A program made the translations under genes and the position numbers. 64,000 bases of DNA from Iris pallida. Taxonomy: Eukaryota; Streptophyta; Magnoliopsida; Asparagales; Iridaceae. The notes beneath the pieces are model-generated. The model was not told the DNA's origin and did no database searches. It saw only the letters and a list, made by a program, of their open reading frames with translations. How positions within the stretch are numbered: position 1 is the stretch's first letter; each line of letters opens with the position of its first letter. The stretch spans positions 18,431,451-18,495,450 of the forward strand of contig JANAVB010003400.1 of the NCBI GenBank assembly GCA_029216955.1, read 5' to 3'. Of the stretch, positions 23,938 to 35,251 are shown one piece after another.

Positions 23938-25524
23938 TTAGACATAATACTTCTTCAGGAACTTGCTGTTGATGGGCATCATGAGCAGGTCTCCGTTTTA
24001 TTTTGCGAGACGGTATACACCATTGGAGAATACAACCTCAATGATAAATGGGCCCTTCCACTTAGGCTGGAACTTGCCGGCAGTTTTATGAGTCTTAACC
24101 ATCGGCCTCCGAACTGCCAAAACAAGATCGTATACTAGGAATGTTCTCAGTTTGACCTCTTTGTTGAAGGCTCAAGAGATGCGTGCTTGATAAAGCTCGA
24201 TTCGTTGTTGAGCTAGCAGGCGCTTCTCATCAAAGGCCTCCAATTCTTGTAGCCGATGACGGTAATTATCATCCGACGTGAGTCGGTAAGTGAGGGCAAC
24301 GCAAAGCGAGGGGATTTAAGTTTCCAATGGGAGAACTGCCTCACTTCCGTATACCAAAGAGAATGGTGTGTTCCCAGTGGTTGTCTGGACTGTAGTATGG
24401 TACGCCTATAAGCATTCGTCAAGCTTTTCATTCCAGTCGCGTTTGTTTGAGGACACAAACTTCTTGAGAAGCTTGATTATGGTTTTGTTAAAAGTTTCAG
24501 CCAGACTATTAGCCGCCGGATGGTATGGTATTGAAGCAATATTCTGAATTTGATGTTTGTCACAAAACCGATAGAAGGCATGGCTTACAAATAGCGGACC
24601 ATTGTCGTGGACGATCCTTTGAGGTAGTCCAAAGCGATAAATAATGTGATGCTTGACGAAGTTGATCACGTTTGATGTCTTCACTTCTACAAGCGGAACA
24701 GCTTCCGCCCATTTGGAGAAGTAGTCCATAATTACGAGTATAAAGCGGTGTCCTCTGGATGAAGGCGGGGTGATTGGGCCAATGATATCCATTCCCCATG
24801 CCTCAAATGGCCAGGATGCCACCGTCGGATGTAGGAATTCGGATGGTTAGTGTATGAAATCTACGTGGACCTGACAAGCTTTACATTTTCTTATATAGTC
24901 TATCATATCTGCTACTATCGTAGGCCAGTAATAGCCCATCCGGCGAAGGCGGTCTTGTAATTTTGGGCCATTATCGTGGACGATCCTTTGAGGTAGTCCA
25001 AAGCGATAAATGACATGATGCTTGACGAAGTTGATTATGTTTGATGTCTTCACTTCTGCAAGCGGAACAGCTTCCGCCCATTTGGAGAAGTAGTCCGTAA
25101 TTGCGAGTATAAAGCGGTGTCCTCTGGATAAAGACGGGGTAATTAGGCCAATGATATCCATTCCCTATGCCTCAAATGGATAGGATGCTACCGTCGGATG
25201 TAGGAATTCGGATGGTTGGTGTATAAAATCTGCGTGGACCTGACAAGCTTTATATTTTCTTGCATAGTCTATCGCATCTGCTACCATTGTAGGCCAGTAA
25301 TAGCCCATCCGGCGAAGGCGGTCTTGTAATTTCGGGCGAGGTTGATGGGCCCCGCAGACGCCATCGTGAGCTTCGTGCACGACTTCTTTGGCTTCTGTAT
25401 TTGAAAAATACCGGAGCAGTAATCCATCATAGGATCGCCGATACAGCATTTTTGTCTCTGTATCATAGAAGAATCGGAAAGAACGTCTTCTAATAGAAGT
25501 GGCTTCTTTCGTGTTTTCCGGCAA
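23938..25524 (-). pseudogene. Tat-1 integrase with in-frame tandem duplication
   Basis: Integrase joins the cDNA to host DNA. From 25524 the frame has the zinc-binding segment (VVHEAHDGVCGAH ... ACQVH) and then the catalytic core: GMDII (first Asp), IVHDNGP (second Asp) and NSLAETFNKT (Glu), followed by a C-terminal part ending SKFLKKYYV at 23938. A 369-bp block is repeated in tandem, so the core contains two copies of the first two Asp motifs and two copies of the Cys-x-x-Cys half of the zinc site. In the upstream copy one Cys is Tyr (ARKYKACQ); in the other it is intact (RKCKACQ). Stop codons near 25168 and 24407 add to the damage. Not functional as it stands. Confidence 0.9.
24596..25333. 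repeat. 369-bp tandem duplication in integrase
   Basis: Copy 1 is 24596-24964, copy 2 is 24965-25333; GGACCATTGTCGTGGACG and GGGCCATTATCGTGGACG start them exactly 369 bases apart. 369 equals 123 codons, so the frame is kept. Confidence 0.93.
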
Positions 25525-25566
25525 GATACCATAGACTATGAAGTCAATAAATGGAAGTCTCCAGTC

Positions 25567-26452
25567 CTATGTTTCGTCGACCGTTAGGGCAGAATAACTC
25601 ACAGCAAATTGAACGTTGTTCTTAGGACAAACCAATTCATGGCCTATTACGTCAACTAAATGATGAGCATGATTTGGAACTGCCAGGGAAGCGGCAAGGC
25701 CTGCTAGGGCATCGGCTTCAATGTTCCAGAGTCTAGGAACATGTTCTATGAGGAACCCTTCCAAGGACGTAATGATGGTGATTGTTATTTGATGATAGGG
25801 GATCATATCTTCATGGCGAACTTCATATAAACCCCGGATTTGATTAACGATTAACTGTGAATCGCCATATACTTCCAGGTACTCTACCTTCAGTTCCTTT
25901 GCAAGTCGGAGACCGATAACCAAGGCATTGTACTCGGCCACGTTGTTTGAATAAGGTTCTGTAAGGGAGTATGCTCCGATTGATCACCAACCCAGAGGGA
26001 GAAATCAGTACTACTCCGACTCCAATGATGATATTGCCCTTGGGCCCGGTTCTTGAAACACCGTCGAAGAACATTCGCCAGACAGTATTATGGGAAGCCA
26101 TATTTGAATTGGCGACCTCGTCTGGGATCTCTTCATATAATCTGGTTGCCTCCGAACCTGGATGGGCGGCTAAAAAGTCTGCCAAAGCTTGACCTTTAAC
26201 AGCCTTCTGCAGGACGAAGATCATATCGTAGGGGGACAATAATATCGCCCAGGTAGCGAGGCGAGAGCTGAGTGCACTTGGTTTGGTCATGAGGACCCTG
26301 AGGGGGTTGACTCGTGATATAACATGAATGGTCTGTCCTGTAACATAGTGTCGCGTCTTCTGAATGGCGAACACCAAAGCGAGGCACTCCTTCTCCACGG
26401 CAGTATATCTATGCTCAGGCCCTATCATCATTCGGCTGAGGTAATAGATAGC
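25567..26452 (-). pseudogene. Tat-1 RNase H and second (archaeal-type) RNase H
   Basis: The first part (26431 to about 26150) has YTAVEKECLALVFAIQK and LATWAILLSPYD, the retroviral RNase H/connection region that follows RT in gypsy elements. It is followed by FFDGVSRTGPKG, GVGVVLISPSG and, after a frame break near 25940, MAEYNALVIGLRLAKEL and YGDSQLIVNQI, which form a second RNase H with the Asp...Glu...Asp catalytic pattern. Two RNase H domains in a row are a mark of the Tat lineage. Both degrade the RNA strand of RNA:DNA hybrids. Confidence 0.88.
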
Positions 26453-27688
26453 TTATTCATGCCCTGCATTGTTGTTTTGTGATAGTAGAGCACCGAAGGA
26501 ATGCTCCATCGCTCGCACATAAAGCAAAAACAGTTTTCCAGCAACCGGGGCCACCAGGAGTGGAGGTTTCGACAGATATTCTTTAATATTTTCAAAGTCA
26601 CGTTGGCACTCTTCATCCCATACGAAGGAGACGCCTTTCTTCATGAGGTGTGTGAATGGTTGACATCGTCCGGAGAGGTTAGAGATAAACCTCCTGATAT
26701 AAGCTAGCCTTCCTTGAAGGCCTCTGAGCTCACGAAGATTTCTTAGGGGACCCATCTCCATGATTGCCTTTATTTTTTTAGGGTCTATATGGATATCCTG
26801 GAAGGTAATGACAAAACCTAAGAATTTCCCGCTGGATACTCCCAAGAAGGATTTGGTGGGATTCATCTTTAAATTGTGTGCTCGCATCAGGTCGAATACT
26901 GTCCTCAGATCATACAGATGATCTTCCTTAGAGCGGCTTTTGACGGCGATGTCGTCGACGTAACATTCTACTGTCTTACGTAGGTGGTCTCTGAAGATGA
27001 TACTCATAGCTCGTTGATATGTGGCGCCGGTATTCTTTAAACCGAAGGGCATGAGTGTGTAGCAGTATACGCCAATCGGCGTTCGAAATGATGTATGCTT
27101 TTCATCGTCAGAAAACATCTTGATTTCGTTGTATCCGGAGAAGCCATCCATTAATGACATGCGCTCAAAGCCGCACGTGTTGTCAATCATTATGTCCGTA
27201 ATAGGAAGAATGAACTCATCTTTCTGACATGCTTCATTCAGATTCCGGAAGTCGATGCAAATTCGGATCTGTCCATTCTTCTTGAGGACCGGTACTATGT
27301 TGGCTACCCAGTCTGGACGTTGTTCCTTACGGATGAAGCCGTTGGCTATTAGTTTGTTGACCTCAACTTCGATAGAATTCATGATGTCTGGACGGAACCG
27401 TCATTGCTGTTGCATGACCGGCTTTGCGTCCGGACGAATGTTGAGCTTATGGAGTGCAACCTCGGGGTTTAGCCCTGGCATGTCTTCATAGCTCCAGGCG
27501 AACACGTCAATATACTCTCTAACGAGTTGCAATAGCGACTCCCGCTCTTCATCTATCAGACTTTTGCTAAGGAAGATTGGCTTTGAAGAGGATTCATCAT
27601 CGAGGTTAACTTGCATGACCTCATCTTCGGTAGGGGATCTCTTTGTTCGAAACGCTTCTCCCATTGCGCATCTAGGTGTTAGACCCAA
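26453..27688 (-). pseudogene. Tat-1 reverse transcriptase
   Basis: N-terminal extension 27688-27401 (FAWSYEDMPGLNPEVALHKL) runs into RT 27382-26453, separated by a single break. Core motifs are visible in order: IRICIDFRNLNEA, LMDGFSGYNEI, LMPFGLKNTGATYQRAM, the catalytic YVDD in CYVDDIAVKS, and LGFVI. The thumb side and start of RNase H follow (KPPLLVAPVAGK, LLSQNN). It makes cDNA from element RNA. Within 27382-26453 the frame is open for 309 codons. Confidence 0.93.
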
Positions 27689-28396
27689 GGCTCTAACTCA
27701 AGGAGTTCGGGTATTTCTTTGTCTTCTTCGTAGGCGTCAGCAAATGCCATATTGACAGACTAAGCTTGCCTGAGTACGTCCCTGATGCTGACATCTGAAT
27801 CAGAAGTGGGTGATCCGGTCGAATATGAATGCCATTCGCATTCCTCATTCGAGCTCTCGGAAGTTGTTGCAGGTGTAACATAGCCTAGACCATGTCTGGT
27901 CTTGCTGTAATAATCTTGTGGTTTTCCAGCCGGGACTGGCAATTGCAAAGGTAATCATCGGCCGATGCCGTGGTTCAAGCCTGGTGTAGTCTCCATATCA
28001 TACCCCTATTTTTGCATAAGGTACTTGGAACGGAAACTATACAGATAAAGCGGCAGTCTTCTTGTGTCGGGTTTGAGATCGACTTCTTCTAGCCTGAAGG
28101 ACTGTTGATCATTCTTTTGGCCGAAGATGATTGGATGATCCTCTCCTGCGACTACGAAGCAAGCGCCTTCCACGAAAGTAAGTTGGTTCATGGTATAGAT
28201 ATTTGTCACTTGTGTGTGTAAGGTGATGCCCATACCGTGTTCTATAGCATACATTATATGAAGCTTGTTAAGCTCGAGGTAGTTCAAAGATAACCCTTTA
28301 TTAATAAAATAAGGTATCTTCTCTGGCGGTATTACATCATCGGCAGAGAGAACATCAGTGTGCGCAGCCACATATTTGGCTAGCTCTAACTCTTCT
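27689..28396 (-). pseudogene. Tat-1 protease-RT spacer
   Basis: The frame from 28449 to 28006 (147 codons) encodes EELELAKYVAAHTDVLSADD and KNDQQSFRLEEVDL, a linker that Tat pol proteins carry between protease and RT; no catalytic motif is visible. Downstream the reading frame is broken several times before RT begins. Confidence 0.55.
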
Positions 28397-29463
28397 TCAG
28401 CTACCCCCTGCATTATTGAAGATTGATGGACGTGGGGTCGTTGGCTCATTACCGGTCCTTGGCTCAGTGTTGGGCTGTCGATTTGTCCTGGGGAGACGAA
28501 TGACCACCGGTTTAACCGAAGGATTTATCTCTTCTAATTGTTGTTGGCCGACTCTTGGCAGTCTGATTGTCATTGGCTCCACAGTGGGTCTCGGCGCCTT
28601 GCTAGACCTTGGGAGTCGGATAACCATTTGCTCCTTTTGTGTAGTAAGCACCGGTAGACTGGTTACTTCTTTACGCAGAGTGGCTACAAGAGGTGCAGTT
28701 CTGCCTGGTTTGTGGGCCTGGAGATGGATCTTCAGAGGTTCTTCTGATCCTATTGTAGCCTTTGTTTGATCTTGAGCAGCCTCTTCGACCATGTGCTTTT
28801 TTGATTTCTCGTACAAGCAGGCATCCGAATAGTAGGATTCAACCCCTTTGAAGGGATCGACGTCGGCAAATTCCTTACGAAGCCGTATTTGTCGATATAT
28901 TTGAAGCACTGGTGCAATGTGGAGGGCATGATCATATAGTCGTATATCCAAGGATGCCCCAGGAGAATGTTGTAGGACGTATCCGCGTCTATGACGTAGC
29001 AAGCCACTTCCGACTGGAGGTTGCCAATTTGGCATTTCAGGCAAATCTTCCCAATAGGATAACTTCTCCCTGAATTAAAACCGCTGATGACAGTGTTGGT
29101 AGGTGTCAGCCGATGCATAGGGATGTACAGGTGGTAAAGCAACCTCTTCGGAATGATGCTTATTGAAGAACCGGAGTCAATGTGTATCCGATCTACTTTG
29201 ATGTCGCCGATGTATCCAGTGTGATACAGAGGGCGATCGTGCAGGTTGGTCTTGATGAGCATATCCTGCGGAGTGAACACGATGTTGTGTATTGCACCTG
29301 TACAATTACTGTCCTGGAAATCTGCTAGCGAGCTCTCCCCTGTAAGCTTGACCTGAGCCAAATAAGCGTCAGCATTCTGGAGTGCTTCGCTCAGTGTGAC
29401 GCGAATATCCTTGGAGAGCCTCAAGGGTTCATATAATGATAATTTTGCTGGTGTGTTATCCAA
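28397..29463 (-). pseudogene. Tat-1 aspartic protease region
   Basis: IHIDSGSSISIIP carries the Asp-Ser-Gly active site and SYNILLGHPWIYD the conserved C-terminal flap region of retropepsin-like proteases. The upstream part has LYEPLRLSKDIRVTLSEAL, found also in Tat-2. A frameshift near 28800 moves the reading from one frame (28750-29463) to another (28397-29044). The protease would cut the polyprotein. Confidence 0.88.
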
Positions 29464-30140
29464 TTATGCCAGGATGTTAAAATTATAAGGCCTCTCCAGC
29501 CCCTGAGGTGCGTCTTTACGGAGCGGCTTGTCGAAGCGGGTCTCCTTTGGCTTAAGCTTGTCGGCCGGCGGAGGCTGAGAAGGTCCTGGGGCATCAGTAG
29601 TAGCCGGGTGATGATCTTCAGCCGAGTTACCCGGTATGGGTTGAGATTGTGCACCGGACCGGGTAACGACAGTTGTTGCTTCATCGGTTCCGGCAGAGAT
29701 TGTGTGGCAAGACTTAACATTCCCGCCCTTCTTCTTGCCGGTAGAGGATGATGATGACTGAGTTACTTCAGGCACCAAGTCCGGGTGGACCCATATGACC
29801 TCCCCTCTTGACGTGGTGAGGGGCACCAGCCCAGTCGTCTGGTCTCGGGGTGGTGGAAGATTAGTGACCTCCATTATTGCCCGAGGGATGGGTATTACGT
29901 CATCTTGAGTCCTCGTTGGAGAAAAGCTGCCGAATAGGAACGATACTATTTTGGCAGCCACGGTTACCTCCTCGAAATCAATGGACAAAGCCTTAGAATC
30001 GATGAGGTTCTGGATGTACCGCTTCAATTGGAAGCAGTCCTGAGTAGCGTGGTGGACGTAGCGGTAGAAGTGACAGTACTTCGGGCTCTCCATCTCTGCA
30101 GGTCGAGGTTCACGTCTCGGTAGAGGGAGCTAAATTCTAT
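29464..30140 (-). pseudogene. Tat-1 gag C-terminal / zinc-finger linker
   Basis: Open for 209 codons. Near the start it has CHFYRYVHHATQDCFQL, a Cys...His...His...Cys knuckle typical of Tat gag proteins, then LPPPRDQTTGLVPLTTSRGE and a Lys/Pro-rich stretch. Tat-2 has the counterpart CHYHRFVGHPTKDCYVL at 61680-60718. The stop before the protease frame is TAA at 29464. Confidence 0.8.
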
Positions 30141-30425
30141 TCCTTGTAAGAGCATGTCAAAGATGGGCTTGACATGGCTATCCTCGAAGGAGTAGGTCAC
30201 CTGAGGCCACTATTTCTCTACCTGCTTTGGTTCAGGTTTCTGGGCTGTATCGGTAACCATAGCCTGTTTGTCTTTGGTGTCCCGGTTATTAGAGAAACTA
30301 CCGTCGTTGTTGTTGTTCGTATTAGGGCGTTTGTCCTTATCCTCTTCCTCCGAGATATACAGCCCCAGTTGGCGAGCCTTCTTCAATTTTGCTTCTGTGC
30401 TAGTGGCGCTGATGATGAAGGCCTT

Positions 30426-31149
30426 CTAGTCTTTAAATTGATCTTCGCCCATCCAGAGACTGATTATGGGGAGCAGCCTCTTTTGGCAAATCTCAATTAA
30501 AGAAGAGTCGGGATTACCAAAGGGCAACTTTATTACGGTTTGGCGGAACCACTCGATGTAATTCCTTGTCAATTCTTTTTCTCCTTGAACAACGTCCATG
30601 AGATTTGACATCATCATATCTTGTCCCACCTCGTAGAACCTTTCCAAGAACATATGTTAGAAGCCGGCGAAGGAATGGTTGCAGTTATCCGGCAGGTTGC
30701 GGTACCAATCGAACGCGACCCCCTCCAATGCCCCGATGAATAATCGCGTGAGGATGGCGTCGTCATACGGCAGATGGTCTGTTGTGACCTCAAAGTAGGT
30801 TATATACCGGCTCGTAGAGGTCTTTCCGTCATATGGATTGATATTGAATGGTTTGTATCGTGGAGGGAAGGGGACATCTCTCCATGCAATGGGATACGGC
30901 TGTCGTATCCTGAGGTCCTGAGAGAATTCTCGGGCGTGAAACATTGTACGGAGGTCCTGGACTTCTTTTTTTTGCCTCCCTAGCTTCTTCTGCAGCAGTG
31001 GGAGCCGATATTCCGGGTGGATTGTTGTTCGGGGTTGGCACGGTCGTGTTTGAGTCAGCATTGATGGCGGGACCCAAGCTTGTTTGACCAGGTGTCCTTG
31101 CTTGTAGAGCCGGTAGGGCAACCTTGATCTCGTCTACTAACTTAACCAA
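30426..31149 (-). pseudogene. Tat-1 gag, retrotransposon gag domain
   Basis: YKPFNINPYDGKTSTSRYIT, LFIGALEGVAFDWYRNLPDN and FLERFYEVGQDM are the conserved blocks of the plant retrotransposon gag (capsid) domain. Three frames are needed to read it (31149-30829, 31121-30657, 30653-30426), so there are at least two breaks. The coat protein packages element RNA. Confidence 0.85.
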
Positions 31150-31379
31150 GGTTTGGAGTATGCATCAAGAATGTCGAGGTGTTGCCGATTACTGGGACCG
31201 TCTTGGTCGTTCTCAATCATGAATACCGTCCTCACATGAGGAGAAGTGGAAGGAACTATAGAAGACGTGCCCTTCGAATCATACCCTCGCATAGAGAAGT
31301 CGTCGGGGTATGTGGGAACATTCTCCTCTGGTTCGGACTCAGAGGAGGTGCTACCCCCTGCATAGGAGGTTGCCTCGTC

Positions 31380-32832
31380 TTAGACGTTTTCAGGGACGTC
31401 TGAGTCTGTTGTATCTATTGGGGGGATTGTTGCCCCTAGTTCATCTTCTTGAAATGTCGGATTATTGTGGATGTTCCGAAAAGTGCTGCCCCCAGCTCCA
31501 ACTACCCCCAGGGATATAGATAATAAATCTCTAAGTGATGAAGATTTTGTCTTTGAGCGGGTACCTTGATAAACCCCTCCTGTGACGGTTGTGGACAACC
31601 CCCTAGATGAGAGTTTCTTGGCCGTGCTGGTTGAGATTGTCGGGCTGGACATATTTATTTTCTTCTTCCCCTTGCTGGTAGGGACCTTCCGGGTAGAATT
31701 ACAGGAGACGAAAGGAAGCGCCTCGTCCTCCGAGCTTTGTTGTAGGACCGATCCTGGCTGCTGCAGTCGTTGGAAGACGGACTGTCGGTCCTCTTGCACT
31801 GCTGTCTTGTTACAGCAGCAATTGACAATGACTTGAGTGCAATGACGTCCATGGAAGGACTCTTTGCATGCAAAGGTTTTTTCTCTTTCCTTGCGCTTGT
31901 GAAGGATCACATCTCGCAAGTCAAGGACATCTTGATCAACCTCTGCACTCGCTTTGTGGGCCCGGGTATTCCGAGCACACGAGTGTGTAGGTATCATGTT
32001 TGCTCCCTGATGCGGGGCTAGTAAAAGCACTTGCCCTCGATCATTGTTGGGAGACTCTTGAGAACCACCCTGTCTGTTTGTCGTCGAGGGCTAGACACGG
32101 GCGGTTCTGTACAACTTCCCATCAGAGGCCCGCATAACAATTAGCGGGACTCTCTGAAGGTTAGTAGTTGGGGCAGTTGACTGAGCTCGAAGAGCCTGCA
32201 CTGTCCTAGACTTCTTCGTTCTAGCACCCGAGGGTGCGTAGTAGGAAGAGTCCAAGCTGTGCCGCATAGAGTCTGGCACATCCTCATTGGAGCTTCTGAG
32301 GTCAGGCCCGTATGAGATGCGGTCGAAGACTGAACCCGAGCCGCATATGGCGGATGGTTGGCGGCTGGGATTGGATGATGCATAGGTCATTTCCCTGCGG
32401 TGTGATTGTTGGCCGCATACGAATCCTCCCTGCGGCTGGGATTGGTGGCCGCATATACATTCTTCCTGCGGCCCACACCCTTATGCGACTTCTTCTTGGA
32501 CCGCATGGAGTTTCCGTTTGCCCCCGCAAGTACAGCATCGTAGTGTTTTCCTTTGCTGGATTTGGGGACAGCAGGGTCCTCTGTGGCCTAAAGTGGGGCC
32601 GCATGTGAGTCTTCTTCGCTATCTTGAATAGCAGAGAGAGCTTGTTCCAAAGCTTGGGGAGAGGCAACGGTTTTGGGCCCCCATGCCCTGCGGGCCTTCT
32701 TTGAGCCGGCTCGCTTCTGGATTGGGATAGCGCTCCCTTCGGAGAGCCGAGTTTGGGTGCGTCCGATTGAGTCACCAACTTATCAGCAGTGGAGAAGTTT
32801 GTCCCCAGCAGAGTCGCCATCGTGTTTGCCAT
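31380..32832 (-). pseudogene. Tat-1 ORF1-like region upstream of gag
   Basis: Starts at or near the primer-binding site (MATLLGTNFSTADKLVTQ, ATG at 32818-32820; an upstream in-frame ATG lies in the LTR at 32832). Further on, in other frames, are SVFDRISYG, YYAPSGARTKKS, RASDGKLYR, VIVNCCCNKTAVQ and RQSVFQRLQ. Tat-2 has the same blocks in the same order, so this is one conserved N-terminal protein or polyprotein region. No enzyme motif is seen; function unknown. Ogre-type elements are known to have an extra ORF before gag. Confidence 0.7.
32803..32819 (-). promoter_or_regulatory. Tat-1 primer-binding site
   Basis: On the minus strand TGGCGACTCTGCTGGGG lies three bases after the LTR end. From memory this is the arginine-tRNA type site used by Ogre/Tat elements. 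It overlaps the ATG of the first reading frame. Confidence 0.85.
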
Positions 32833-34014
32833 TGATCGTCGTAGAACAGAAATTTTTTTAGGAGGACTGAACTTGACTCACAATTACAAACTCGCTTGTA
32901 CAAAAGAGAGCCTAGGAAAAAAATCTACGAAAAGCAATCTAAGTATAATTGTTTAGTTTTGATTCTGGGGGGTGACGGTAGAGGCTCCGGAAAGTGTTAT
33001 CAACTCTGCCTTACTCCTTGGATGATCGAACGCAAGCTCGGCTCCGGTAAAGAAATGCTCTCTGAAGACACGAAGGGAAGAGTCTGCTTCTGAGTTTTTT
33101 TTGTGCTTTCCTATGCGTATCTCTATATCTCTCCCTATATGCAAGGGAATAGCACCTTGCTATTTATAGGAATTCATGAGGAATGGGATCTACAGCCACG
33201 TGGCAAATTTTGGGCCACATTGTTGTAACTGTGCCTCGAGACTCGGTTTATAGTGGACAGCTGGGGATTGGTTGAGATTAATCATGATCTTTTTGTTGCA
33301 GTAAATCTGAACTATTTAAGACTTGGTCCATCTCTTCCACATGTCTAAACTACTATTCTGTGGCGAGCCGCATGAAAGATGTATCCTGGCTGAGCCGCAT
33401 GAAGGACTGTCTCATAACCGAGCCGCATGAAGAATGTCTCATGACCGAGCCGAATAGAGGATATCTTATAACCGAGCCGCATGAAGAATGTCTCATGACC
33501 GAGCTGCATGAAGGACGTCTCATAACCGAGCCGCATGAAGAACATCTTATGACCGAGCCGCATGAGAGATGCTTTATGATCGAGCCGCATGAGAGTTGTC
33601 TCATGACTGAGCCGCATAAGGAGTGTCTCATAGGCGATCCGCATGAAGAGTCTTATAGTTGAGCCGTATGAAAAGTCTCTTTTGGTTCGTGAACTGTGTC
33701 GGATGTCATTATGATTTTCTCGTCTTTTTAGGAGCACGTCATGCCTTATCTTTGTCTCAGAGCTGTCAAAGAAGTCACCTTTGTGTCAGAGTAATTATGG
33801 CCAGCTACACAAGGAAACATTTATTGCTTCGGCTGATTTCGAACCGCATAAGGCTCCCCGTTGCTTTTGGGCCGCATGAAGCTTGCTGGGTTTTGAGCTG
33901 CATGAAGCTTTCTGGGTTTTGAGCTGCATAAAGATTTCTGGGTTTTGAGCCACATGAGGCTCCATGTTGATTTTGAGCCGCATAAAAAATCCTATTCTTT
34001 TCCATGCTTCTACA
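32823..34014 (-). repeat. Tat-1 5' LTR
   Basis: Same length and ends as the left copy. A minus-strand TATA box (complement CTATTTATAGG near 33160-33170) would drive the gag-pol transcript. The 27-bp array lies at 33365-33670. Scattered substitutions against the left LTR are visible throughout, so the insertion is not very recent. Confidence 0.95.
33365..33670. repeat. 27-bp tandem array in Tat-1 5' LTR
   Basis: The LTR partner of the array at 17092-17400, same unit and about the same copy number. Both are closely related to the array inside the antisense gene's first intron (18405-18810). Confidence 0.93.
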
Positions 34015-34019
34015 TCCTA
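34015..34019. repeat. Target-site duplication of Tat-1 (right copy)
   Basis: TCCTA, identical to 16543-16547 on the left. It shows the two Tat-3 LTR fragments were once continuous. Confidence 0.93.
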
Positions 34020-34097
34020 CAGTTGTACTTCCCCAGAAATCAAATCGTACTATTGTACTTTTCTTAGTTTGTAATCAAACTTTTACTTTTGCAAACA
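34020..34097 (+). repeat. Tat-3 5' LTR, right part
   Basis: Resumes where 16547 stopped and ends GCAAACA at 34097, giving an LTR of about 809 bp when Tat-1 is removed. Confidence 0.68.
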
Positions 34098-34099
34098 AA

Positions 34100-35251
34100 A
34101 TGGCTACTCTACTGGGTACGACTTTCTCCTTCGACGAGAAAGTGACAACTCAATGTGATATTGAGTCGGTCGGCACGACGTAGAAGACTTTAGTTGTGAA
34201 AGTCGACCAAACTGCTTACGAAGCCATGATTGGCGCTAGGAGTGATAGGCGCTCCAACACTGTTGTTGTCAAGAACAAGGCGCACGCCATCTGGACTCTA
34301 AAGTCCTCCAGTGCAGCAATCATGACTTCTGCGCCAAGAAAGGAGAAAAGCTCTGTAACCATTTATTCTTCCTCACCAATTCTAAAATTGGTAGAGGGTG
34401 CACCAGTCATAGCCTCGATGCCAATCAAGAGATAGCACGATATGGCTACTCCCTCTTCCTCTCCAATTCTGAACTTGGTGGAGAGTGCACCAACCATTGC
34501 CTCTGTGTAAAACAAAGGAAAATGCCCCATGGACAATCCTCATTCCTTTCCAGTTCTAAACTTGGTAGATAAGTTAAATATCACTGCCCCTACGCAGAAT
34601 AAAGGGAAGCGCCTTATGGCCTTTATTTATCCTTCCCCAGTCTTGGACTCGGTGGAAAATGCATATGGTTGTGCCTCTGTGCCAAACAATGCAAGAACAC
34701 TTCAGAGTAGGAACTCTACTTCTCTTGGCAGAGATAATCAAATCGATGCTAGGAAATTAGACTCTACTTGAAGCCCACTTCCTACTGCCCATTTGTGCCG
34801 CACAAAATGTGCTAGAACAAGGTGCACAGAACATCAGGGTATCCTGCCCACTCCTCGTCAAACTGGCCAGTACTAACTAAGCCAGAGCCAGAATCTTCCT
34901 ACTCTACGCATATCAAGAACAAGGCAGGAAAAACTGAGGGTGTCTCAGACAGACAACCAGATGGCACACAACTCTGATTTGCGTGCTCACCTTAACAAGC
35001 ACAGAATAATCCCAACTTTTTTAAGTCATATGATGCATCGAGAACAATCTGTGCCACCTACTAAATTGTGCACAGTGAAGGCTTCTCAAATCAAAAATCC
35101 TCTCACCTTTGCCAATGAACTCAGTACTTCTCTGTATGCACAGGGAACAAGGCATCTCAAGAACCGGAACCATGTTCCTAACAAAATCATGGAATATGTA
35201 CCTTCGACTTCTCCCCATCTTGTTACTGTAACAATTGGAGCTTTTCCTTGA
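34100..35251 (+). pseudogene. Tat-3 ORF1-like gene with internal ~29-residue repeats
   Basis: One frame runs from the ATG at 34100 (overlapping the primer-binding site at 34101-34117) to 35251, broken only by in-frame stops (for example near 34181, 34433, 34508 and 34769). The first residues MATLLGTTFSFDEK match the start of the Tat-1 protein. From about 34370 to 34720 four imperfect repeats of roughly 29 residues follow a pattern with Ser-Pro-Val/Ile-Leu, Leu-Val-Glu, Ala-Pro and Asn-Lys. No catalytic motif is seen. Most stops look like C-to-T changes of CAG, CAA or CGA codons. Function unknown. Confidence 0.6.

Larger units (their letters stand above)
16548..34014 (-). mobile_element. Tat-1: complete Tat-lineage Ty3/gypsy element, 17,467 bp
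   Basis: Two direct repeats of exactly 1,192 bp (16548-17739 and 32823-34014) with TG...CA ends are flanked by a perfect 5-bp target duplication TCCTA (16543-16547 and 34015-34019). On the minus strand the order is 5' LTR, PBS, ORF1-like region, gag, protease, RT, RNase H, second (archaeal-type) RNase H, integrase, then PPT and 3' LTR. A separate gene of opposite orientation lies between integrase and the 3' LTR. The dual RNase H and the antisense extra gene are features of the Tat lineage (Ogre, Retand, Grande). Stops and frameshifts in most reading frames mean it cannot move by itself. Confidence 0.93.
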
